This document shows positions 1-5,487 of a stretch of DNA of 5,487 bases, piece after piece. The stretch's first letter is position 1, and every line of letters starts with the position of its first letter. Where the stretch lies: contig JAPOQV010000610.1 in assembly GCA_026710565.1 (NCBI GenBank), positions 1 through 5,487 on the forward strand, in the 5' to 3' direction. This stretch comes from Spirochaetaceae bacterium. GTDB lineage: Bacteria; Spirochaetota; Spirochaetia; SZUA-6; Bin103. The notes beneath the pieces were generated by a model. That model saw nothing but the letters and a program-made list of their open reading frames with translations, was not told where the DNA came from and did not search any database. The position numbers and the translations under genes are program-made.

Positions 1-1
1 C

Positions 2-1033
2 CCTCTCCGCCGCATCTTCGCGGCGGGCGGCCTGCTGAACAGCGACCCGCCAGACCACACGCGCCTGCGCCGGCTGGTGCAGCGCGCCTTCACGCCGCGC
101 ATCGTCGCCGGCCTGCGGCCGAGCGTGGAGCGGATCGCCGCCGAGCTCCTGGACCGAGCCGACCGGTCGGGGCGGCTGGAAGTGGTCGGCGAGCTGGCCT
201 ACCCGCTCTCGATGTGGGTGATCGCGGAGCTTCTGGGCGTGCCGCCGTCGGCCGGCCCCGGCGCCTACCCCCTGTTCCGGGAATACGCGGAGGCGCTGCG
301 CGCCTACTTCGACGGCAACGGCCACCTGAGCGCGGACAACGCGCTGCGGGTGCAGGCGACCACGCTCGCCGTCTACGACCACTTCCGGGCGCTGCTGGCC
401 GAGCGGCGCGCCGCCCCCCGTGACGACCTGCTCACCGCGCTGGCTGGCGCCGACGAGTCGGGCGACTTCCTGAGCGAGGAGGAGCTGCTCGCCACCTGCG
501 CGATCCTGTTCCAGGCCGGGCACGAAACCACCGCCAACCTGATCGCCAACGGTCTGTTCATCCTGCTCCGCCATCCGGATCAGATGGCGTTGCTGCGCGA
601 CGATCCGGCGCTCCTGCCGTCCGCGATCGAGGAAATCCTGCGCTGCGTCGGCTCGGTGCCGGCGGTACGCCGCGTGGTCACCGCGGACGTGGAGGTCCGC
701 GGCGCCCGCCTGCGGCGCGGCCAGCTCGTGCACCTGATGCTCGCCTCCGCCAACCGCGACCCGGAGGTGTTCGCCGACCCGGAGCGGTTCGACATCCGGC
801 GCCCCGCCGCCGAGCTCCGCCACGTCGCCTTCGGCCACGGCGTGCACTTCTGCATCGGCGCCGCCCTGGCGCGGCTGGAGACGGCCATCGCCCTGCCCGC
901 GCTCCTGGCCCACGGGCCAGCGCTGCGGCAGGGCGAGCAGCCGAGCTACCATCCGGGCATGCTCAGACCCGTGCTCCGCTCGCTGACGGTCGACCTGGAG
1001 CCGCGCCGCGCGGGAGGGCCCGATGGCCGCTGA
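2..1033 (+). CDS. Cytochrome P450, soluble bacterial type (5' end outside window)
   Basis: Haem monooxygenase, expected to be cytoplasmic and to take electrons from a ferredoxin and reductase that are not encoded here. The frame is open from base 2, and the residues before the GTG at 77 already match the family (NSDPPDHTRLRRL), so the true start lies upstream. The 343 visible codons suggest about 70 residues are missing from a usual ~400-residue protein. Seen in order, numbered within the visible part: the DPPDHTRLRR helix-C region; I-helix oxygen-activation motif AGHETT (residues 172-177); K-helix ExxR (E211-R214); the ADPERF segment; and haem loop FGHGVHFCIG with the thiolate Cys at residue 284 (codon 851-853). 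The C-terminal LRSLTV strand is typical, so the 3' end is complete. It overlaps the next gene by 11 nt, suggesting coupled translation. The family is certain. The substrate and CYP subfamily cannot be told from sequence; the hydrolase and dioxygenase neighbours hint at small-molecule or glycoside oxidation. Confidence 0.96.
   Translation, partial: PLRRIFAAGGLLNSDPPDHTRLRRLVQRAFTPRIVAGLRPSVERIAAELLDRADRSGRLEVVGELAYPLSMWVIAELLGVPPSAGPGAYPLFREYAEALRAYFDGNGHLSADNALRVQATTLAVYDHFRALLAERRAAPRDDLLTALAGADESGDFLSEEELLATCAILFQAGHETTANLIANGLFILLRHPDQMALLRDDPALLPSAIEEILRCVGSVPAVRRVVTADVEVRGARLRRGQLVHLMLASANRDPEVFADPERFDIRRPAAELRHVAFGHGVHFCIGAALARLETAIALPALLAHGPALRQGEQPSYHPGMLRPVLRSLTVDLEPRRAGGPDGR
1012..1018 (+). 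promoter_or_regulatory. Shine-Dalgarno site for the GH78 gene, inside the P450 gene
   Basis: The purine run GGGAGGG contains a GGAGG core at 1013-1017, five bases before the ATG at 1023. It lies in the last codons of the P450 gene. It supports the ATG at 1023 as the start of the hydrolase, and reinitiation by ribosomes finishing the P450 is likely. Confidence 0.75.
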
Positions 1034-3680
1034 CCCAATTGCCGAAGGCGGCGGCTACCCCGGCCACTGGACCGGGCGCTTCGTCTGGCACGCGGCCGAG
1101 CGCTCCCCGTCCCCCCGCTTCCGGATGGCGCGCCGCGGCTTCCGGCTGCCGGCCGAGCCCCGCCGCGCCCGGCTGGCGATCACCGCCGAGGACCGCTACC
1201 TGCTCTACGTCAACGGCACCTACCTGGGCCGCGGACCTGCCCGCAGCGACCCGCGCTGGAAGTCCTACGACACCCACGACGTGACCGCCGCCCTGCGGCC
1301 CGGACGCAACGCGATCGCGGTGCTGGCCTACCACTACGGCTGCCAGAACAACTACACGCGCGACGCGCGCGCCGGGCTGTTCGTCCAGCTCGACGCCGAG
1401 GACGCCGACGGCACGCGCACCGTCATCGGCACCGACGGCGCGTGGCGGGTCCGGCCGGCGGAGGGCTGGCGGCGCGACGTGGGGCTGGTCAGCGTCACCC
1501 TCGGCGTGACCGAGGTGTACGACGCCCGGATCGACCCGTCCGACTGGCACGAGGCCGGCTTCGACGACGAAGCGTGGGAGCCGGCGCAGGTGATCGCCGA
1601 GCAGATGGCGTCCTGGGCGTACCTGGAGCCGCGGCAAACGCCGATGCTGCAGGAGGTCGACGAGTACCCGACTCGCGTGGTCGAGCAGGGCGAGATCATC
1701 GAGCTGTCGCGCATGGCGGCCGACGTCCAGGTCCCGGAGCGGCTGGCCGTGGAGCCGCACCTGCGGCTACAGCACGCCCGCATCGACCGAGCCGGCAACG
1801 CCCTCGCGCCGGGAGGCGAGCCGGCCGTGCTGCAGCGCTGCACCTCCCGGCCCGGCGACGCCCCGCGCCAGGGGGTGCGCTCGCCGTACCTTATCTTCGA
1901 CTTCGGCCGGCAGGTTTTCGGCTTTCCGCGGCTGCACCTGGAAGGGCCGGCCGGCGCCGTGGTCGAGATGACGTACGGCCCGGTGCTGGTGGCCGGGCGC
2001 ATCATGCCGCTGGCCAACCAGATCCGCTACGGCGACCGCTACCTGACGCGCGCCGGCACGCAGGTCTGGCAGACCTTCGAGTACAAGCAGTTCCGCTACC
2101 TGCAGGTGGTGGTGCGCGGCGCCGACGAGCCGGTCAGGCTGCACGCGGCCGGCGTGCGCGCCTACCGCTACCCCGCCGAGCGCACCGGCAGCTTCGCCTG
2201 CTCCGACCCCGTGCTCAACGCGGTCTGGCAGGCGTCCATCGACACCGTCGACCTGCACATGGAGGACGGGCTGGCCTGCGACGCCGCGCGCGAACGCCGC
2301 TTCTGGCCCGGCGCGGGCGCCCTGGGCCTGTACGCGGTGTGGGCGGCGTACGGCGATGTGGCGCTCACCGACTGGCACCTGCGGCTGACCTCTCGCGGCC
2401 AGCTCGGCGACGGGCTGCTGCGCGCCTGGTACCCCGGCACGGAGGGCCGCTACCGCGGCGAGCAGACCGCGGACCCGCTCACCGCCACCGTGTTCGAGGA
2501 CCCCAAGAACTACCCCACCGAGACCCTGTACTTCACGGTCATCGCCGGCGACCACCAGCGCTACCTGGGCGGCTCGGAGGCGAAGCGCCGCCTGGCCGCC
2601 GAGCTCTATCCGTGTCTGGTGCGCGCCGCCGGGTGGTTCGAGCGGCAGCGCGACGCCGACCTCGTGCTCTACCAGCTCCCCAAGGAGACCTTCATCGACT
2701 GGATGCCGCACGACATGCGCGGCGCCAGCTTCGCGCTCAACGTGCTGTACGCGCGCTTCCTCGCGGTTCTGGGCGACCTTGCCGAGTCGCTGGAGCAGCC
2801 GGACGCGGCGGCCTCCTGGCGGGAGCAGGCCGGCCGCCTGCGGGAGCACCTGCGCGCCAGCCACTGGGACGACCGGCGTGGCCTGTTCGTCGACAGCGTC
2901 TACCAGGGCGAGCGCTCGAAGACGGTCTCCGAGCTCTCGAACGGCATGGCGCTGGTCGCGGGCATCGCCGACCAACGGCAGACCGCGCGCATCGTCGCCC
3001 ACATGGAGCAGCCCCCGGACGACCTGCTGCGCACCACGCCGCTGATCCTGTTCGTCGTGCTGGAGGGCCTGGCGGCGGCCGGCCGCACCGACCTGGCGGT
3101 GCGCATCATGCGCGAGCGCTACGCGCCGATGATGGCCGCCTCCGACGCCCCCACCATGTGGGAGAGCTGGAGCATGTTCGTGCGCGAGCGCGGCGCCATG
3201 GCGCGCGCCGAATCGCGCTTCACCACCGAACCGCAGTTCGCGTCGCCGAGCCCCTACTCGGGCGAGCTGACCGGCCTCGTGCACTCCTCGTCGGTCGCCC
3301 CCGCCTGGACGCTGTCGCGCCATGTGCTGGGCATCCTGCCGGCCGAGGCCGGCTTCGCGCGCTGCCGGATCGCGCCCCCGGCGGTGCCGGACCTGCGCTG
3401 GGCGCGCGGCGTGCTGCCGTCGGCGCGCGGGCCGATCGGCGTCGGATGGAAGCGGCGCGACGCTGCCCTGACCCTGCAGGTCGACCTGCCCGACCGCCTC
3501 GAGACCGAGGTCGTGCTGCCCCGCGAGGCCGGCACGGACCTGCGGCTGACCCTCGACGACAGCACGACCGCGATCCCCGCGGGTGCCGCAACCGCGGAGG
3601 GTGTCGAGCTGTCTCCGGCATCCGTGACCCTGCGGCTGAGCGGCGGCGCGCACCGGATCGAGCTCGCCCCAGCGTCGTGA
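1023..3680 (+). CDS. Glycoside hydrolase family 78, alpha-L-rhamnosidase type
   Basis: An 885-residue enzyme predicted to remove terminal alpha-L-rhamnose from glycosides by inversion. No signal peptide or membrane segment is visible, so it probably acts in the cytoplasm on imported substrate. N-terminal beta-sandwich modules: YVNG (62-65), GRGPARSDPRW and DTHDVT, then TDGAWRV and YDAR, match the rhamnosidase N-domain. A second beta module holds FDFG (292-295) and FEYKQFRY (352-359). The (alpha/alpha)6 barrel spans about 390-780 and the C-terminal beta domain (LRWARGVLPSARGPIGVGW) follows. The active-site block runs from E414 to G432. Its Glu424 fits the general acid and Trp428 the conserved Trp. 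Glu714 in TMWESW fits the general base, and His754 is also family-like. Two acidic positions differ: the residue seven after Glu424 is Ala431 instead of Asp, and five before it is Cys419 (Asp420 adjacent). Specificity may therefore differ from classical rhamnosidases. Start chosen from the Shine-Dalgarno site and the overlap. Family confident, substrate not. Confidence 0.88.
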   Translation: MAADPIAEGGGYPGHWTGRFVWHAAERSPSPRFRMARRGFRLPAEPRRARLAITAEDRYLLYVNGTYLGRGPARSDPRWKSYDTHDVTAALRPGRNAIAVLAYHYGCQNNYTRDARAGLFVQLDAEDADGTRTVIGTDGAWRVRPAEGWRRDVGLVSVTLGVTEVYDARIDPSDWHEAGFDDEAWEPAQVIAEQMASWAYLEPRQTPMLQEVDEYPTRVVEQGEIIELSRMAADVQVPERLAVEPHLRLQHARIDRAGNALAPGGEPAVLQRCTSRPGDAPRQGVRSPYLIFDFGRQVFGFPRLHLEGPAGAVVEMTYGPVLVAGRIMPLANQIRYGDRYLTRAGTQVWQTFEYKQFRYLQVVVRGADEPVRLHAAGVRAYRYPAERTGSFACSDPVLNAVWQASIDTVDLHMEDGLACDAARERRFWPGAGALGLYAVWAAYGDVALTDWHLRLTSRGQLGDGLLRAWYPGTEGRYRGEQTADPLTATVFEDPKNYPTETLYFTVIAGDHQRYLGGSEAKRRLAAELYPCLVRAAGWFERQRDADLVLYQLPKETFIDWMPHDMRGASFALNVLYARFLAVLGDLAESLEQPDAAASWREQAGRLREHLRASHWDDRRGLFVDSVYQGERSKTVSELSNGMALVAGIADQRQTARIVAHMEQPPDDLLRTTPLILFVVLEGLAAAGRTDLAVRIMRERYAPMMAASDAPTMWESWSMFVRERGAMARAESRFTTEPQFASPSPYSGELTGLVHSSSVAPAWTLSRHVLGILPAEAGFARCRIAPPAVPDLRWARGVLPSARGPIGVGWKRRDAALTLQVDLPDRLETEVVLPREAGTDLRLTLDDSTTAIPAGAATAEGVELSPASVTLRLSGGAHRIELAPAS

Positions 3681-3689
3681 CCTCCCATT

Positions 3690-3698
3690 TGCTATAAT
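3690..3698 (+). promoter_or_regulatory. Extended -10 promoter for the dioxygenase gene
   Basis: The 29-nt gap between the hydrolase stop and the dioxygenase ATG contains TGCTATAAT, a perfect TGn extended -10 with consensus TATAAT at 3693-3698. At 17-bp spacing the -35 position (3670-3675, CAGCGT) matches the consensus poorly, as is common for extended -10 promoters. Transcription would start near 3705, leaving about five bases before the ATG at 3710. No ribosome-binding site is visible, so the message would be leaderless or nearly so. The AT-rich box stands out in very GC-rich DNA. Confidence 0.65.
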
Positions 3699-3709
3699 CC
3701 CTGCCCGTC

Positions 3710-4597
3710 ATGAGTACCGTCGCACCCGCCCGCAGTCCCGCCACCGGCAGCACCACCCAGGAGATCGTCGACACGCTCGCCCGCCACGGCTACTGCGTGG
3801 TCCCCGGCGTGATCCCGGCCGACAAGGTCGGCCACGTGCGCGAAGAGGTATTCGCCGCGCAGCGCGCCAACCACGCGCAGGCCCTCGCGGAGCTGGAGAA
3901 GACGCGCTCGCGCGGCCACCGCGTCGGCGCACCCGGCGTGGACAACCTGCGGCAGGTGATCAACGAGACCCAGTGCTTCGCCGAGTACCTGTCCGATCCC
4001 CGCATCCTGGGCGTCGCCACCGCGCTGTTCGGCGACTACGTGCGCATCTCCTGCACCGACTGCGTGATCACCAACCCCGGCAGCGCCAGCGGCTACTGGC
4101 ACTCCGACTGGCCCTACAACGCCACCAACTCCACGCACGTCAAGGCCCCTTATCCCGACGTGCTGATGCACCTGTACGGCATCTCGATGCTCACCGACTT
4201 CACCACCGAGAACGGCGGCACCTTCATCGTCCCCGGCAGCCACAAGCTCACCGACAACCCGGCCGGCGAGACCCTGCAGGGCTTCGACAAGGACGGCCCC
4301 CACCCCGACCAGCTCCAGGTCACCGGCACCGCCGGCAGCGTGCTGCTCTACGACAGCCGCCTCTGGCACGCGGTGGCGGCCAACGTGAGCGAGGACATGC
4401 GCGTGGCGCTGATCATCCGCTATGCGCCGTGGTGGCTGAACCTCACGCCTTCGATCCGCGGCACCCCCGACCACGACCGCATGGTCCTGGCCACCGGCGG
4501 CAAGAACTACGACGCCGTGCCCATGCGACGCACGGTGTTCGAGCGGTTGCCGGCGGACGTGCAGCCGCTTTACCAGCATTTCGTCACCGAAGACTGA
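3710..4597 (+). CDS. PhyH-family Fe(II)/2-oxoglutarate dioxygenase
   Basis: A 295-residue non-haem iron oxygenase of the phytanoyl-CoA dioxygenase superfamily, cytoplasmic. Such enzymes couple decarboxylation of 2-oxoglutarate to hydroxylation of a substrate. The N-terminal helix and strand (EIVDTLARHGYCVVPGVIP) are typical. The iron-binding triad is visible: His131-x-Asp133 in YWHSDWPY and His220 in RLWHAVA. Arg231, eleven residues after His220, is well placed to bind 2-oxoglutarate. ENGGTFIVPGSHK, just after the LTDF segment, is the usual strand and turn of the jelly-roll. Length and ends look complete, and no other sensible start exists near the ATG. It follows the GH78 gene by 29 nt on the same strand and has its own extended -10 promoter, so it may be both cotranscribed and independently transcribed. 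The family has very diverse substrates (fatty acyl-CoA, ectoine, halogenated natural products), so none can be assigned. A link to the P450 and rhamnosidase is inferred only from position. Confidence 0.92.
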   Translation: MSTVAPARSPATGSTTQEIVDTLARHGYCVVPGVIPADKVGHVREEVFAAQRANHAQALAELEKTRSRGHRVGAPGVDNLRQVINETQCFAEYLSDPRILGVATALFGDYVRISCTDCVITNPGSASGYWHSDWPYNATNSTHVKAPYPDVLMHLYGISMLTDFTTENGGTFIVPGSHKLTDNPAGETLQGFDKDGPHPDQLQVTGTAGSVLLYDSRLWHAVAANVSEDMRVALIIRYAPWWLNLTPSIRGTPDHDRMVLATGGKNYDAVPMRRTVFERLPADVQPLYQHFVTED

Positions 4598-4703
4598 GGA
4601 CCCGACCGCGATCGACGACCGCTACCGGCCGCGCTTCCACTTCCTGCCGCCCTCCGGGTGGATCCAGGACCCGAACGGTGCGATCCACCACCGCGGGCGC
4701 TAA
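4596..4703 (+). pseudogene. Start of a GH32 beta-fructosidase-type gene, cut off after ~30 codons
   Basis: The frame with codons beginning at 4611 reads IDDRYRPRFHFLPP, then SGWIQDPNG, then AIHHRGR and TAA at 4701-4703. This is the N-terminus of GH32 (invertase, levanase, inulinase): the H-F-LPP approach and WxxDPNG, whose Asp (codon 4668-4670) is the catalytic nucleophile. Gln stands where most members have Asn. In intact enzymes the next residues are Tyr-His-Leu-Phe-Tyr-Gln; here the match ends at the expected Tyr codon (TA, then A). No ATG, GTG or TTG is placed to start it. GAGGA at 4596-4600 sits ten bases before ATC at 4611, where an original ATG could have been. The remaining ~450 codons of a normal GH32 are absent. 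It lies directly behind the dioxygenase, suggesting a former operon member. The alternative is an assembly join at 4701. Confidence 0.8.
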
Positions 4704-4858
4704 GCCGGGACGTTATGTCACGTATGATGAGAAGCAAGACGGCCTGTTCAATAGCCTCGTCTGGATGGCCGATGCGGTTCGAGAGCCCGGCCGTGGGTCG
4801 TGGCAAAGCATCGCGGCGCCTGATCATATCACGTCTCCCGTGGTGCGGCCCGCCTGTT
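4704..4858 (+). other. Unidentified lower-GC spacer at the junction
   Basis: This stretch of about 155 bases separates the cut GH32 gene from the DJ-1 remnant. It has visibly more A and T than its surroundings, including ATGTCACGTATGATGAG-like and TGATCATATCACG-like stretches. One forward frame is open across it (YVTYDEKQDGLFNS, then LVWMADAV), but I do not recognise the peptide and it has no start or ribosome-binding site of its own. The expected N-terminal half of a DJ-1 domain is not here either. It could be the inside of another lost gene or foreign filler DNA. Confidence 0.5.
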
Positions 4859-5195
4859 CTGAGCCTGGACGATTTCGACGCGGTGATGATTCCCGGCGCG
4901 CCTTCTGCCCCTGGAACTGCCTGGACGAGGGCTCGCCGGTGGAGCTTTGCCGGCGCGCCGCCGAGGCCGGCAAGGTGGCTGCGGGCATCTGCCACGGCCC
5001 GCGGTTGCTCGCGGCCGCCGACCTCGAGGACGGCCGCCGCATCGCGGGCTTCACCGCGTGCCGCGACGACGTGATCACGATGGGCGCCCGCGACAACTTC
5101 GGCTAGCCGGCGATGATCGACGGCAACATCGTCACCGGCCGGGTTTCCGCGATGTCACCGACTTCGTCGACGCCATGACCGACGCCATCGGCGGC
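4859..5195 (+). pseudogene. DJ-1/PfpI-family remnant (N-terminus missing, frameshifted)
   Basis: The pieces read in family order only if the frame is changed. LSLDDFDAVMIPG (4859-4897) is the strand leading to the PGG turn. After losing one base at about 4897-4900 the next frame reads AFCPWNC, then ELCRRAAEAGKVAAGICHGP (from 4936), with the nucleophile-elbow Cys at 4990-4992. LLAAADLEDGRRIAGFTA and GARDNFG follow. TAG at 5104-5106 interrupts, and [12 protein letters not shown] continues in the same frame. A second shift at about 5140-5150 moves to [14 protein letters not shown]. Intact members (~180-230 residues; proteases, glyoxalases/deglycases or chaperones) carry an N-terminal half ahead of LDDFD that is absent here. 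Two shifts plus a stop indicate a decayed gene; clustered sequencing errors could explain them but not the missing N-terminus. Its 3' end overlaps the opposite-strand peptidase frame. Confidence 0.82.
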
Positions 5196-5487
5196 ACCCG
5201 CCTGCTGGAAGCCGCCACCGCAGCGCCGTCGTCGATGGCGCGTTGGAAGTTCTCGATCTCTACCGGTTCGATCGCGTCGGCCGGGGTGAAGCCGAGGATG
5301 CGGGAGTAGAAGAAGAGCTCGGCTTCGAGGGCGCGCTTGGCGTTCTCTGCCTTGCGGAAGCCGTGCTGTTCGCCGGCGAACGGCAGGTAGGCGACCGGCA
5401 GCCCTTTCCGGCGCATGGCGTCGAGCATCTCCTCGGCCTGACTCGGGGGCACGACCCGGTCCTCCAGGCCCTGCAGCAGGATGATCG
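5132..5487 (-). CDS. S9 family peptidase (prolyl oligopeptidase / acylaminoacyl-peptidase type), C-terminal part
   Basis: Serine peptidase of the alpha/beta-hydrolase S9 clan, probably cleaving short or N-blocked peptides in the cytoplasm. Only the last 117 residues are visible and the gene enters from the right edge. The visible start, [20 protein letters not shown], carries the catalytic Asp (codon 5459-5461) in the GLEDxVVPP loop. [19 protein letters not shown] carries the catalytic His (codon 5363-5365). The nucleophile Ser and beta-propeller would be upstream, beyond the window. A GTG inside the VVPP motif is not the start. The [14 protein letters not shown] ending is where relatives normally finish, but here the frame continues 37 residues past Phe (codon 5246-5248) to TGA at 5132-5134. 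That tail is antisense to the DJ-1 remnant and looks like non-family sequence, so the original stop was probably lost in the rearrangement. The family is confident; the extension's status is not. Confidence 0.9.
   Translation of the reverse strand, partial: IILLQGLEDRVVPPSQAEEMLDAMRRKGLPVAYLPFAGEQHGFRKAENAKRALEAELFFYSRILGFTPADAIEPVEIENFQRAIDDGAAVAASSRRVPPMASVMASTKSVTSRKPGR

Noticed and set aside
77..1033. GTG at 77 as the start of the P450
   Set aside because: Residues encoded from base 2 to 76 already match the conserved P450 DPPxHTRLR region, so the gene begins outside the window.
1767..3653. Long open frame (628 codons) on the minus strand across the GH78 gene
   Set aside because: It is the antisense shadow of a strongly G/C-ending coding frame. 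The peptide is Gly/Arg/Val/Ala/His-rich with no family motif and no ribosome-binding site.
1442..3697. Long + strand open frame in another phase within the GH78 gene
   Set aside because: Arg/Ala/Pro-rich low-complexity product typical of an off-frame reading of GC-rich DNA; the overlapping frame carries the clear GH78 motifs.
3692..4579. Minus-strand open frame mirroring the dioxygenase gene
   Set aside because: Val/Gly/Ala/His-rich antisense shadow. The + strand frame has the complete His-x-Asp...His iron site.
4717..4835. Imperfect inverted repeat (ACGTATGATGAG near 4720 and its loose complement near 4821-4833), as possible mobile-element ends
   Set aside because: The match needs a two-base gap and mismatches, there is no target-site duplication, and no transposase is encoded between the arms.
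3973..5106. Continuous + strand frame running from inside the dioxygenase to the DJ-1 remnant as one 377-residue protein
   Set aside because: Its first two thirds are an off-frame Arg-rich reading of the dioxygenase and GH32 fragment; only the last part carries DJ-1 motifs. It has no plausible start.
5132..5452. GTG at 5452 as the start of a small independent minus-strand gene
   Set aside because: It lies inside the conserved GLEDRVVPP catalytic loop of an S9 peptidase whose frame stays open to the window edge.

Overview
The window is GC-rich bacterial DNA. The genes are dense and mostly on one strand, codons end strongly in G or C, and there is one perfect sigma70-type extended -10 box. Nothing fixes the phylum. 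A soluble P450, a PhyH-type dioxygenase and an S9 peptidase in high-GC DNA would suit an actinomycete, a Chloroflexota member or another environmental high-GC lineage. This is a loose inference.

Region 1 (2-4597, + strand) is an intact gene run. A soluble cytochrome P450 enters from the left edge without its N-terminus. It overlaps by 11 nt a large cytoplasmic GH78 (alpha-L-rhamnosidase type) glycoside hydrolase, so the two are probably translationally coupled. After a 29-nt gap holding an extended -10 promoter comes a PhyH-family Fe(II)/2-oxoglutarate dioxygenase. Its mRNA would have a leader of only a few bases.

Region 2 (4598-5195) is a scar. Directly behind the dioxygenase lies the first ~30 codons of a GH32 (beta-fructosidase type) gene, including its WxxDPNG nucleophile motif. 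It has no normal start codon and stops matching the family at 4700-4702. About 155 bp of lower-GC sequence that I cannot identify follows, then a DJ-1/PfpI-like remnant with no N-terminus, two frameshifts and an in-frame TAG.

Region 3 (5132-5487, - strand) is the C-terminal end of an S9 prolyl-oligopeptidase/acylaminoacyl-peptidase gene that enters from the right edge. Its reading frame runs past the usual family end into the antisense strand of the DJ-1 remnant.

Taken together, the left part looks like a small oxidative and glycosidic catabolism or tailoring operon: two oxygenases, a rhamnosidase-type enzyme and formerly a GH32. A rhamnosylated small molecule or glycoside is a reasonable substrate guess, but the sequence does not prove it. 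The right part records a deletion or rearrangement (or an assembly join) that cut the GH32 gene. The most notable points are the GH78 active site, which lacks two normally conserved aspartates, the near-leaderless promoter, and the GH32/DJ-1/S9 junction.
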